From Isoetes taiwanensis (lineage: Eukaryota; Streptophyta; Lycopodiopsida; Isoetales; Isoetaceae), in contig JAJEKV010000032.1 of NCBI GenBank assembly GCA_021234155.1, forward strand, positions 16,408,208 through 16,472,207: a stretch of DNA of 64,000 bases. Reading direction: 5' to 3'. The first letter of the stretch is position 1, and each line of letters starts with the position of its first letter. The position numbers were made by a program, and so were the translations under genes. The notes beneath the pieces were generated by a model, which had not been told where the DNA came from, did no database searches, and was given only the letters and a program-made list of their open reading frames with translations. Positions 11,335 through 22,156 of this stretch are shown piece by piece.

Positions 11335-12059
11335 TCAGTGTACCTCCGGCAGGTAATCAGGCCGAGAGTAATCCACAAAGTCGTCTTGACCCTGACAGTA
11401 CTCGGCCAACTCATAAAGGAGATGAACCGTCTTTTGCTTGCCCTTATTAGCGATATGCTGATATGCCCATTGAATATCGCTCAGCAGCAAGTAATCTTGG
11501 TTCCCAACCTTTATAGTAGGAAGCGAACTTAAGCCGACAAGTGCTTGGCCCTTACTACGAGGTAAAGGCTTTTCTGTGGCCAATTGCTTCCATCTTACAA
11601 AATCAGCATAGCTTATCAGTTCATCCTCTTCAGGATCTGGAGGAAGTGGGAACTTGGCTTGCTCTAAGGTTCGGTACCGTCAATATACCTATCCATGATA
11701 AGGGCCAGGGCAAACGGGGCTTCAAAGTACAGCTCGTTGGTGCCGAGGTCAAGAATGGGGGCGTGCTTAGCACGTCTGACAATGCCCCTAAGAATCTCAT
11801 CGCCGTGGCGGTCATCTCCAAACATCTGCGATAGAATATCCTTGTGGAGATAGGGTTGAGGCGGTTCGCCCAAAAGTTCTGCCTGCGATAGGATTTCCTC
11901 ATTGTAAAACTCAAGAAAGGCATCATAATCAGGGTGTGCCCGTATGTTGTCGAGAAGATCAACCCTGCACTGCAGGAGAGGGTCTAGAAGAGGGTAAGGG
12001 ACCTGAGGATCCCACTTCTCGCCTCCCATGTACCAGGCTAAACGGCCTTCATAATCCAT
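11335..12059 (-). CDS. Retroelement ORF 2, helical protein with possible H2B/H4-like end (one frameshift)
   Basis: It begins MDYEGRLAWYMGG and reads openly to about 11664. A single frameshift near 11665 joins it to the frame ending at 11335, giving about 240 residues. The middle has 'ILRGIVRRAKHAPIL' and 'APFALALIMDRYID', which could be helices 1 and 2 of a histone fold. The C-terminal 'LLSDIQWAYQHI' then 'VHLLYELAEYC' resembles H2B helix 3 and the alpha-C helix (TSREIQTAV...). The first two blocks look equally like H4. A 60-residue insertion would separate helix 2 from helix 3. The assignment is therefore marginal. Position between the H3 fusion and the H2A-like ORF supports considering it as part of a histone set. 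Confidence 0.4.
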
Positions 12060-12382
12060 GAGGAGGAAGAGACGACAAAGGAGGAGCGAAAACAGGAAGG
12101 ATGACTGAAGAAAATGACAAACCCTAAGTGAATATGACTTTTTAAATACTCACGCACGGAGTTCGAGGCGCCAGCTAATTATTATTATTATTTTATTTAT
12201 TTATTATTATTTTTTTTCTTTTTTTTTTTCATTTCCATTATTATGATTATTACGGTGCCTCATTCGGAACTTTAGATAACAATAACAAGAGGAGAGATTT
12301 AATCATTATACTAAAATGGGAAAACTTGACTTAGTTATATATTAATATACAAAAGAGTACATCCATATTACACTTAACATTC
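12060..12382 (-). other. AT-rich spacer between retroelement ORFs 1 and 2
   Basis: About 320 bases with a low-complexity TTA/TTTA stretch at 12175-12250. No ORF or known signal recognised. Confidence 0.6.
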
Positions 12383-13767
12383 TCACGGCCGTTCCCCTCG
12401 GATCCGGCGTGCCAACTGAAGGTCCTTTGGCATTATAGTGACACGTTTGACATGAATGGCGCATAGATTGGCGTCCCCGAAGAGGGCCACCAGGTAAGCT
12501 TCGGCCGCTTCCTGAAGTGCAAGAATTGCATGCATTTGAAACCGTAAATCGGTCTTATATTCTTGGGCAATTTCCCGGACGAGGCGTTGGAAAGGAAGTT
12601 TGCGTAACAGAAATTCAGTAGACTTCTGGTACTTCCGTATTTCCCGCAGTGCTACCGTACCTGCTTTGAACCAATGCTTTCTCTTTGGTTGCGGCGGGGC
12701 TCCGGGAATAGTTTTCCCCGCTGTCCGTGGATGCCGGGCCTTTCGGATGATGTCATCCCGCCGATTGTCCCCTGCAGCCTTAGTGACACCACCCCGAGCC
12801 TTAAGTTGATCCCTGTACTGGGCACCGGACTTATGGGCCGTACTCTTTCGCTTTCGGCGATGAAAAGGATCATTCGGAGGTGGGGGATCTTGACGTTCCC
12901 GTTCCTGATCCTGTTTCCTAAGCTGCTCCTTAACTACTTCTGTTGCTTCCCTAGCTATACGCTCCGCGTTATCTTGCATTCTTTTCAGGGCTTGCTCCTT
13001 TTCCACTTGCTGTGCATGGAGGGTATCTTCACGGAGCTTAGCAGCCTCCTCTACTACGTGAGTTGCCCTCTGTGATTTAGCCAAGAGTGTTGCCTGCTCC
13101 TCTGCTCGTTTTTCCCTGGCTATCCAGGCGTCTGTTCTGCGTTTAAGCTCCAGGAAATACCGTGGGGGATTGGCCTGCATATCCTGTTCGACCGCGCGCT
13201 GGAACTGATCGGTGAAGAATGGGGGTGTTCCCGCTTCCCAGATGATACGATTGGTTTCCTCCTCATACGAAAAAGATGGGATGGTGTAGGATCCACCATT
13301 GAAGAGACACATCCCATCTCCAAGGTAACGGTACCCTAGAGCTTGCCGCTGCTTGTGCCATTTGAAGGATGTTATGGGCCTGCGTCTGTATGGCCTCGGC
13401 TTCAGCCTGCTCATCCCCTTCTGGTGGACAAAACCGTGTATAATGCTGGACGCCATCTGCTTCCTCAATTACGGTGTAGGATTCCCGCATGGCGTTAAGC
13501 TTATATACAAAGCGCTCGTTATAGCAGAAGAGCGGATATGGTATCCTAGACCCTTCATAAAAACGCTTCGCAAAGTGTTCCAACAACTCCTCGGTTTTGG
13601 CTTCCATTTCGGCAGTTTGGGCGTGGCAAAAGTTCGGCCATCAGAGAAGCTATGGAGCATCTAGAATAGCGGGGCAGCCGCTTGTACACTTGCTTGGCTT
13701 CCTCCACCTTTAATAAGTGGGCGCTGAGTGGGCGCTTGGGGTAGATAGGCGAAAGATGAGGTTGCAA
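12383..13767 (-). CDS. Retroelement ORF 1: coiled-coil protein fused to histone H3 core
   Basis: About 460 residues in all, with apparent frameshifts near 13640 and 13335; the part from 13335 to the stop at 12383 is one clean frame. Order: a helical N-terminal region ([18 protein letters not shown], then '[17 protein letters not shown]'); a long charged coiled coil (about 13150-12910, Lys/Glu/Ala/Arg rich); a basic linker with [12 protein letters not shown]; then from about 12690 to the end a histone H3 core. The core has '[16 protein letters not shown]', '[14 protein letters not shown]', 'YKTDLRFQ', '[14 protein letters not shown]', 'NLCAIH' and '[17 protein letters not shown]'. By eye about 75-80% of roughly 97 core residues match plant H3, including positions K56, K79, H113, K115 and K122. 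Loop 1 has canonical length, so it is not CenH3-like. The normal H3 tail is absent; about 300 residues precede the core. It lies between the 5' LTR and gag, on the element's sense strand. Confidence 0.9.
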
Positions 13768-14252
13768 ACAGAATGGGCTATGGCGAAAGAGAGCTTGAGG
13801 TTCGGCGGCTATGGCGGCTAGGCGGAGCTCAGGGAAGCAACCAACGTTAAGGGAAATAAGGAAAAATATTACCCTTAACCTAAATTTTAATTTTTACCCT
13901 AAAAAAAATGAAAACTGGCGGAAACGCGTTTTTAGGGCGGCGGGCACCCCCTACCTCGACCCTGCTACGGCCGCCAGGAGCGTCCGGGTACCCCCTGCCC
14001 GCCGCTTAGGGTTAGGGTTAGGGTTTGTTTTTTTTTTTTTTTTTTTCCCCTGCCCGCCACTTAGGGTTAGGGTTTCGCACCGGGTACACATCCCAATATT
14101 ATACTTAAACCACGTTAAATTAATCATGACGGCATCTACTACACCACCCAATTCTACTACACCACCCAATTCTCATACTACTCCAAAGTTCTAGCTAACG
14201 ATCTAACGAGTTAGTATGTGGCCAGTGCAGTAGTTTGGCTTCCCAAAACCAT
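13768..14252 (-). other. Retroelement 5' leader
   Basis: Non-coding stretch between the primer binding site and ORF 1. It holds two near-identical segments with telomere-like TTAGGG runs (14006-14025 and 14061-14075), each preceded by 'cccctgcccgcc', a T-run at 14027-14046, and an 18-bp tandem 'ctacaccacccaattcta' at 14139-14174. Confidence 0.6.
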
Positions 14253-14264
14253 GCTCTGATACCA
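14253..14264 (-). other. Primer binding site for initiator tRNA-Met
   Basis: The minus strand reads TGGTATCAGAGC one base after the LTR end, the standard plant LTR-retrotransposon primer site complementary to the 3' end of initiator tRNA-Met. This fixes the element's orientation and makes 14266-15881 the 5' LTR. Confidence 0.92.
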
Positions 14265-14265
14265 C

Positions 14266-15881
14266 TGTGACGCTCCCTGAATATATACGGCCCCCGGCCG
14301 TACACATACGGGGACTTTCCCCTCCCATGGCGACCATCCCGCCATGAGCAGGGCCCTCCGTCTATCCCGGGCCTTCCGTAAGAGGAGCCCGAGTGAAGGA
14401 CACGGAGGTGTCATTCGGCCCACACCTTCAGTGGGACTCCTAAGTCGCGGAAGCGTAAATACATGTTAGCACACAGCATAAATCATATATAAATATCCAC
14501 CACAAAGGGTAGCACATCCATCCAAATACTAACGGCAAGGAATATGCATCTAGTCCTAAGGAAAACACCCCAAACCCCAGGTTCTACCCCGGTTCAGACT
14601 CCTGTGAGGATGGACTGACGGCTCGGTCTCAAGAGATCAACAGACAGAGGTATAACCTGGCGTTGGCTGGCATAGAACATCGGCTAGGGTTGTCCACTCC
14701 ATCCGCCCCTCCTGTGCACACTTTGCAGATGGGTCGATTCATGCTATGGCATCGCTATAGCCTTCCGGAGATGCAAACTCAAGGTATCACCCTTCGAGCC
14801 TACTCCAGGGTTCATGAGGCCCTGGTCCGATGAGGCAGGTCAGGGAAGTGTCCCCTTCCAGGATCGCAGTGGTTCCATGGGTGAGCTAGAGAATACGTGC
14901 CGCATCAGCGACCCCCCATCCGCATCCCGAACTTACTCACCCCCTAAATCTATTCAAAGTGCATGATGCCCCATACGGGTCACACCCCCTACACCTAGGG
15001 AGTGTCGGACCCATACCCGCCCCCTCGTGGACCGGCCATCGGCCCTAGCCCATCAGGAGTCTCGGGGAGCCTTTATGCTCATGCAAGACCCCACCCCCGC
15101 TTCACCACTGCGTCCCTTCTCTGGTGCTAAGCCATTCCATAGCATCTATGACCCGGTGGTCTCCTGTACACAGGCCGCATCTAATGGGAAATACAGGGAT
15201 CTACCTAGGAGCATACTACTACACATGGCTCGGAGGTCTCTACCCCGCCCTTAATTTCCCCGTTTCAAGAGTAATACTCATGCAAAGACCTATCAATCCA
15301 ACATTCATGAGCAAATATCGAATCAGAGATAAAGAGAACTCACCTTTGCAATCAAGGGTTAGTTCCTACAATTAAAGCACAGAGAGAACAGAAGAAATGA
15401 ACACAACAAGGGCCCAACAGGGGCGCTAGTCTAGAACATCAAGCTATACTAACCACCCACCTGAGTTCCTGCTAGATCCATTATCATTCGGTATCTCCAT
15501 CCTCCTTGGACTTGGCCAAGATCGGGTCACACAGTAAATTAAATTAAAATTCCGAAGGGTAGTCGCCACCGCTCCTCTTGGTCGATTATGGGGTCAATTA
15601 GGGATAGGGGTCAAGTTGATGACCCAAATTGGAATTCCCCATGCTGGCCAATCGATTTAGGCCAGGTGGCGCCTTCCCAAAGCATTAATTAACTTAATTA
15701 ACCCATTTAGACATTAATTCCCTAATCATAAGTTATTGTCCTTAATAATTAAATTAGCATAGCTAATTTAATCCCTTTTAGGTCAACCCCCTAGGTTACA
15801 ATACCCCATGGTGGCGTACCTTTAATGGGTGACGTGTCAGTATATTTATACGTATACCGTATAAATACTTGGAACGTCACA
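14266..15881 (-). repeat. 5' LTR
   Basis: A 1,616-base terminal repeat with TG...CA ends and a short terminal inverted repeat (TGTGACG / CGTCACA). The outer (U3) end has a perfect palindrome at 15844-15866 with 9-base arms (ATTTATACG / CGTATAAAT). Homologous copies lie at 2924-4392 and 25752-27090. Length is large for a gypsy LTR but not exceptional. Confidence 0.9.
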
Positions 15882-18604
15882 CCTCGAGGAAGAGGCTTCA
15901 AAGGCATTATGTGGGTGCTAACAATCTAGCTATAGAAGGAGTGGAAGGAGGGAGCAACTGAAAAGAAGAGGCAAATTGTGCACAATTTTGTAGTCATAAG
16001 AATAGAGTAAAATACGATGCACCCTGGACTACCACAATCGTCGGATTCGTCGATCCTACGACCCAGATCGTATGTTGGGGCCTCTAGGCACCTCTCCTTT
16101 CGCTTATAGTCATTTATGATTGGAGACGCCTATGATTTTGAAATATGAAATACGATTTCGCCTAAGGTTTTGAGGGAATATCGAACCTCTATACGGCTTT
16201 GCCTAAGATTTTAAAATATGAAATACGAGGGTTCAACTTGGCTATGCTTCGTTTTCCTGCATTAAATTATCATGTAGTAGCCATTCTTTTATTACAGAGG
16301 AGGACTCTCATAGATTGGACATGTTAGAATACCAAGGTGCTTTTTAAAGGCTGAAAAGCGATTAAGATCATTTGATAGAGATAAATCTGCAGTGGGTTTT
16401 TGGGGTGAGTTTGGAATTCTTGTTTCTATTGTATCTTTTATTGTGGAGTCATGTGTGATTGAAGTTCATGGGCGTTTAGTTAATCTGATGTATTGCCATT
16501 TGGCCCAAAATTTTTGGGGTACATTACATAAATGTTCAGTTTTGCAGTACGCGAGAATACATATTGTGCATCAAACCCCACACATTAATATTCCACTCTT
16601 GTAGTATAATCACATGGAATGCCCACCGAAAGTGGGCAATTTTCTAGTAGCTTAAGAATCCTACAATTTCAATCTTTAAAGGCAATCAATAGCAATTTTT
16701 TTCTTATCTTATTTGATAACAAAGAGATAGTAGAGAAGTTAGTTATCCGTAGGCATATCATTTGCAGGTAATTTTGTTCTATATCAATACCACTTTCCCG
16801 CTTTTGTAGCCAATAGGACATCATCAATTAAATCACCTTGCCAGTTGGATAATGAGCAATTGTTACCTGATATGATAGACCCAGAGTTTTTGGTATCAAT
16901 TGCCAATTCTTTTGATACTTATATTTCCCATTTAATTGTCAAAGGTTCGAGAATTTGTGTTGGAATCTGTGCTGATGAAGGTATCCCAAAATGTGGTGGC
17001 TCAAAGTGGCATATTTTACTCGTTTTTCTCTCTGAAATTATTGAATTGATGGGACCTGCATAGGATGTTTTCTAAGGTTGATATCAAGGGAGTGGTCAAG
17101 GAGGAGCGAGAAAATAGAGCTTCAACCAAGACATCCTAAACAGCTGCTGGAGAGGGGTCCTAGTCATACTGATGTATCATGCAATAATCCACTAAAGAAA
17201 TTAGTCATTAAAACATATAATATCCTATTTCTGAGCCCCATCTTGATATACGACTAGTCACAACTGATCCATCTATTCCAAAGGTGGATATCAAGGCAGA
17301 CCAATATCCTTTATTTGAGGAAAAAAAGTCGTAAACAAAGGTTTGGAGTAAATAATAATGAAAAGTATAGAGTTAATGATGGTATTGGTTGCAGAAATAG
17401 GAAGATAACAGACAACTCATAAACATTCTATACGAGTTGTCACTCTGCCAAATTGATCAAATTATTTATTGGTTGGGCAGAACCAACAAGTAACATGGTC
17501 GAATGTGATGATGATACGATTTGTAGCTGTATTGATATTGTTCTTGGATTTAAAAACATCAGTGGGCCAAATTATTATCAGAAGTACACTTGATAGAAAT
17601 GCAGGGAGATCGAGGCTAAACATTGTGTACGGGTCGATTGGAGAAGGGAGAGCTTATGTATGTAATTGAATGTGGCGCTGTGCTTGATCCCATCCCTTAT
17701 CACTATAATGTTTTGAAAAATGCAACTTCAAACCATAATCCACAGCTTATATGTTCCCAAAATAGGAAAACTGCAAAGTCTTTTAGAAATATATTCCAAA
17801 TGAATATGAGATTCCTCAAGAATGCACAACTTTATGATCGGTGTAAGGATATTTGGATCTCATCGTGTAGGGATAAAACAGATATGTGATCTATGATTGT
17901 GGGTCTAGCTAAGGTAAAATAATTTGTTAAAAAATGGGGTAAGAATTTAGTTCCAGCAGAACTGGAGTCCATCAAAAGGGTGTTTGTGGATTTGGGTGAA
18001 GGAGGGGGGTATGTCTTAAAAACAAAAAAATAGATAGAACTAGTCAAGATAAGCGTAAGGCTAGTCTGAGATGGTTAATAGAAGTGACGGGTGTTTTTAA
18101 GTGTTCTTTATAGTTGTGAGTTAGAAGAGACAGAAGGATGGGTCAATAATCATAGATCAAAAATATATAAAAGTTTTTCTTTGTTTATATTTTCAGAACC
18201 TTTTCAAGAAGAAGGTAATTAATTTCCAGAACTATTTTGAGGACATTATTATGTCCAAAATCAAGTAAAAAAAACATTCTCTCTCACAGGGAGTTGCTAC
18301 GCCGACTGATGTCTCTCCAAGAATTGTGTGAAGGATCAAAACGTAGAGGTGGGGGACGCTTTTTGTGTCTGCGACACATAATGCTTAGTGGGTGGTTTCT
18401 TATTTTCTTTGTATTTTTTAAAAAGCATTTTTTTTTTAATATTTAGACGCATTAATATCTCGTCTTGGAATACAAAATTTCAGCCCTAACGGAGTTACAG
18501 AAAATAAAAATAAAAAACTTTTCCAGCACTGGGTGTTTGGTTGGTGCTTGGCTAATGTAAAAATGCATCTCAAACGGTGGAAACTAGCGGTGCTTCAGTC
18601 ATAC
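15882..18604. other. Repeat-rich intergenic DNA, no supported gene
   Basis: Short unsupported open frames only. Parts of 16600-18060 may be the 5' part of the LINE that becomes recognisable at 18.6 kb (for example an 'ITWNA' string near 16610 resembling the LINE endonuclease start), but stops are frequent and I cannot assign domains. Confidence 0.45.
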
Positions 18605-19690
18605 TAGATGCTTCTAAAAGGATAGAATAATTTGTCTAATCTGATAAAAAAATTTGTTTGGGGAGGCAATGAGGTGGATACAGATGTCAAATTAGCATGG
18701 AGGAAGTGTATGGTATCTAAGGCTCATGGATGCTTGGGGATAATAGACATTGATCTTCATTGCAAGGTGTTACTTTGTAAGTTTATCTTGAAAGTTTTAA
18801 AATGTAATGCCATTCCCCAGGAGTGGAACTTCTTACTCAATCGCTTCTTTTCAATTAGGCATCTATTAGAGCAGATTTACTATGAGATTTATTCTATGAC
18901 CTAAAGCCTTATCTTGGACCATCTCCTTTATTAAAGGGCTTACATAAGACATGACACATTGTTAGATCCCTTTTTAACCTCAATGAGAAGGCATGTGGTT
19001 CAGTGCCTATGCCTGTGTGGTGGTTACCGATCAATATAGAAGGATCGCGTAAGCATTTATGTATATTTTAGATGTAAGGGTACAACAAGTAGGCATTGAC
19101 TTTGTCGGGAATTCGTATCAATTAGGACGACCAGCACCTTGGCACCTGTTCAGTGTTCAGGGATGCCTTCCCATTGCAGGAGCAGGATAAGAATTATTTT
19201 TCTTATCCCGCAGTATGTGCACCCGCTTGTGGGCGAGTTTTGGTCATGGGATCAATGTTTGCTGGAAAGTATATTTGTCTCTAAATGATGAAAATTATTG
19301 CCAAGAATAGAATAGAATAGTAAAACAAAATTATTGCCAAGATGAAGTAAACAAAACGTGAATGTCAATAGGGACAAGTTGGTTAGTATATGGAATGCAT
19401 TTGAAAGTATGCGTTGTCACCAAATATTTGCACATTATTGTGACAGAGACAATGTCAGTTCAATCTGTCATGTCTGCGGATGAGCCAAAAAAAGTCTAGA
19501 ACATTGTATGATCTTTTGTCTGGATATTCAGCTGATATGGGACAAATTTTAGGGAGACATTTCAGATTGCATTATTGGTGGACGTATATCCTAGTGCATG
19601 GTCTCTCCCAATGAAACTAGCTGTCCACATAGCCAAGGTTTGGATATGCTAGTATGTGTGGAAGAGGCGAAGACTAATTGCTTCCTAGGG
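18605..19690 (+). pseudogene. LINE (non-LTR retrotransposon) pol remnant
   Basis: At 18632-18904 the frame has 'IKKFVWGGNEVD..LAWRKC' followed by 'GCLGIIDIDL', matching the C-terminal part of plant L1-type RT ORFs ('nFLWgg...iaWv.w..v...k..GGLGi.dl'). At 19430-19550 a second, stop-interrupted frame has 'CHVCG', 'SLEHCMIFCLDIQLIWDKF', the zinc-binding RT-associated domain that follows RT in these elements. Multiple stops show it is dead. A possible RNase H trace (SSKGIGGVLH) lies at about 19950-19990. Confidence 0.7.
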
Positions 19691-20736
19691 CCAATTAATT
19701 CACGTTTTTAGTTTATTGAGGTCAGAGCGAAGCTCTCTAAGCAGATTAGTTGCTTAGTAATTAATGAGAATGTTGCACAATAAATATGGTGTCGCTACCT
19801 TAGTCGACTCTAGGTTGTAGATGCTAATGGTTGTGTGGTTAATTTATCCTTTCATGATCCTTTTGGACATGGAAATGTTGTTATACCATTCAGCAATAGA
19901 TGTGCCATTGATTATACTTAATTGGGTTTTTATCCAAACGAAAACAATGTTAGATAGCTCAAAGGGTATTGGAGGAGTTTTACATGTTGTTTCGAGCTTA
20001 AATGTTCAATTCTGGTGATTGTGCAAAAGTGGTTTTAGAATTCATTATATTGACCATATTTTGGCTTCAAATATAGGTATGACTATGAGCCACCTAGTGG
20101 CACAAATGGCTTTTATTTTCTGAGGCATAAATGGTAGCAACTTGTAACATACTTCAAGGATAGTCACGTATTGGCCTAAGCAAAGATCATTATAACGAGT
20201 TTGGCCTACTGAAGTGTGGCGCTATTGATGACAGCAACATTATGAGAAGGCAATTGCATTTTGTAGTCATATGCAGGGCAGACACACCCATGTCTATGTG
20301 AGCTTCATTAAATGAGCTGTTTCTGCCGCTATACAGTGACACTGATACCGCTCTGTAGGGTTACAAAAATGTGGGAAGAGATTATCACTTCAATACCACC
20401 ATTGATATGTTCAAAGCATTGGCTCTGGATTTTAGTTGAGGTACATACGACAATAGGTTAAAGTGCACATAACTGGAGCTGCCCTTATATATTGAGGTTT
20501 ACCCTGCAGATGAACGTCTCCTTTCTTTATGGAAAAAGAAAACCGAACATATTATGGCCACTTTTTGCTACTAACAAGGAAGATTGCCATCTGCTTAAGG
20601 AAGGATGGAAAGCAATTCATAATTCATGGACTGGATGCATGGATCCACAAACATGATAACCATAAGTGGCATCCATCCCATGAAATTTTTGTAAAACTAC
20701 GCCGGTTTTGTTGACCAGATGTTCGGATGCCGATTT
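19691..20736. other. Intergenic, downstream of plastid bL9 gene
   Basis: No supported gene. The left part may be the LINE tail. The right part is the 3' flank of the bL9 gene and must contain its polyadenylation signal, which I could not single out. Confidence 0.5.
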
Positions 20737-22156
20737 TCATTGGGCAATAACGAAAACCTTTACTTGGATTGTTACTTCAGGGTGTAGCTTTATTTCAGCC
20801 AGGTATTGTCCTAACTCACGAATTTCTGGAATTGTGATCATTCGCTTATCAACCTCCCTACATAAGTAAAGTAACCAGTTAGAAGACTAGTATTAAGTTT
20901 ATAACAGATATTTATTGCAACTCACTGTTTCAAGTTGTACTGCATAATGTCTGCTAGATCTTGAGTGGTTACCCTGAAAAATAAAGGCTCAGTAAACTAG
21001 GTTTGTTTGCTCTACAAAGAAGTCAAATAATCTGAATGCAAAATACGTACGAGCCAAAAATTTGTTTCCCTATCATTCCTTTCTTCCTCCTAACTGTAAA
21101 GCCACCAATGTTCTGAATCCGCCTTGCCAAAGCCTCTGCTTCTTCCTTAATCTGAACAGGAAATATACCAGTTGTTACACTTCGTGTCTTTGAATGAGGC
21201 ATCTCGCATAGACCAAAATCTTACTTTTAATTTTTCTGCTTCTTTCCGCTCTTCTTCTAATTTTAGTTCTCTGAAATTCAAAGGCAGCGATCAAATCTTA
21301 CTACCCACCAACGAATAGTATGCATAATTCACATTAGGATTTACTTAAGAAAATCTGGAGTTGCCATCTTTGCTTTTGAATAAGGAAATAAGTAATTTCG
21401 AAAATAGCCTGCCTTGACACTCACTAGTTCTCCTGATTTGCCAAGATGTTCAACATCCTGAAGCAAAATGATCTGCAACAAAACACTTGCAAATTAACAT
21501 GTGCTCATTCCCAGCTTTTTTGGACCAAGATACGAGAAAACTATCCAAACTTTAACTAATAGATTGCAAAAGATGAATGCCAATATAGATCTTAATGGGC
21601 AAGGAAAAATACACATGAAATTGGTCTGAATTGCAAATTGCACTCCGGCATCCAATTTACTACCTAGCTGATAGATGTTATACATGCAGGTCGAGCTGCA
21701 GGCTCACTAATGCTTTGGCCTATGGCAAGGTGATACTTTTCAGGATTAAGAGTCCTATATATAAGCTGATACAACTCCATTAACGTTGTATAGCTCACCT
21801 GTCGCCTTTTCACGACCTTCTTCTGTGCAAAGATTTCAAATCTTCTTGTTGAACTTTGTCTACCACACGGAACATGGAATTTCACCTGTAACACAAAATA
21901 AATAGGGATGATTTCTTGCATTTACATTCCATAACAAAACTTCAAATTACAGAAGCCAAATGTACTTCAAAGTACGCATGTATGCAGAGACCTAGAAAGG
22001 GATAAGAAGCTAAATGCATTCTGTCAATGCAAACGAAGAATTATAGAAACGATACGAGGGATCTACCTGAGCTTGTTGGTCGAGGCGCAGGCCATCAAAA
22101 GAGGGAATAACGGGAGCAAGGGCGGGACGGATCGAGGCCATTGCCGATGGCGCCAT
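20737..22156 (-). CDS. RPL9: Plastid 50S ribosomal protein bL9 (bL9c)
   Basis: Nuclear gene for a chloroplast large-subunit ribosomal protein. Seven exons with consistent phases and GT-AG junctions: 22156-22067, 21885-21799, 21472-21345, 21270-21225, 21151-21051, 20973-20926 and 20857-20737, giving 206 residues. Residues 1 to about 50 ([20 protein letters not shown]...) are Ser/Ala/Pro rich and look like a transit peptide. The mature N-domain has '[20 protein letters not shown]' and '[12 protein letters not shown]', matching the bL9 signature G-x2-x3-RN-[YF]-L-x-P-x-[GS]-x-A, then a Lys/Glu-rich connecting helix. The C-domain has '[11 protein letters not shown]', '[14 protein letters not shown]', and ends '[16 protein letters not shown]'. 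It binds 23S rRNA near the L1 stalk base. Length fits plant homologues of about 200 residues. The reading frame stays open upstream of the chosen ATG to about 22525, but the chosen start gives a normal transit peptide. It appears intact. Confidence 0.94.

Larger units (their letters stand above)
2924..15881 (-). mobile_element. Ty3/gypsy LTR retrotransposon carrying histone-fold ORFs
   Basis: Two homologous long terminal repeats in the same orientation (2924-4392 and 14266-15881) bracket about 10 kb. On the minus strand the order is 5' LTR, primer binding site, leader, five ORFs upstream of gag (the first split by frameshifts), gag, aspartic protease, RT, decayed RNase H/integrase, polypurine tract, 3' LTR. 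The 5' LTR copy starts TGTGACG and ends CGTCACA. Protease-RT-integrase order makes it Ty3/gypsy. Coding frames of gag and pol carry several frameshifts and stops, and the two LTRs are visibly diverged, so this copy is old and inactive. Flanks of 2924 and 15881 do not show an obvious target duplication; the left boundary is uncertain by several bases. Confidence 0.88.

Noticed and set aside
12383-12700. Centromeric H3 (CenH3)
   Set aside because: Loop 1 has canonical H3 length and the core is close to ordinary plant H3; CenH3 would be more divergent with a longer loop 1.
12600-13075. Plus-strand frames opposite the H3 fusion
   Set aside because: Antisense shadows of a clearly recognisable minus-strand coding sequence.
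9970-13767. Histone genes as an integrated giant-virus segment
   Set aside because: LTRs, an iMet primer site, a polypurine tract and gag-pol in the same orientation bracket the ORFs, so an LTR element is the simpler container; no viral hallmark genes are seen.
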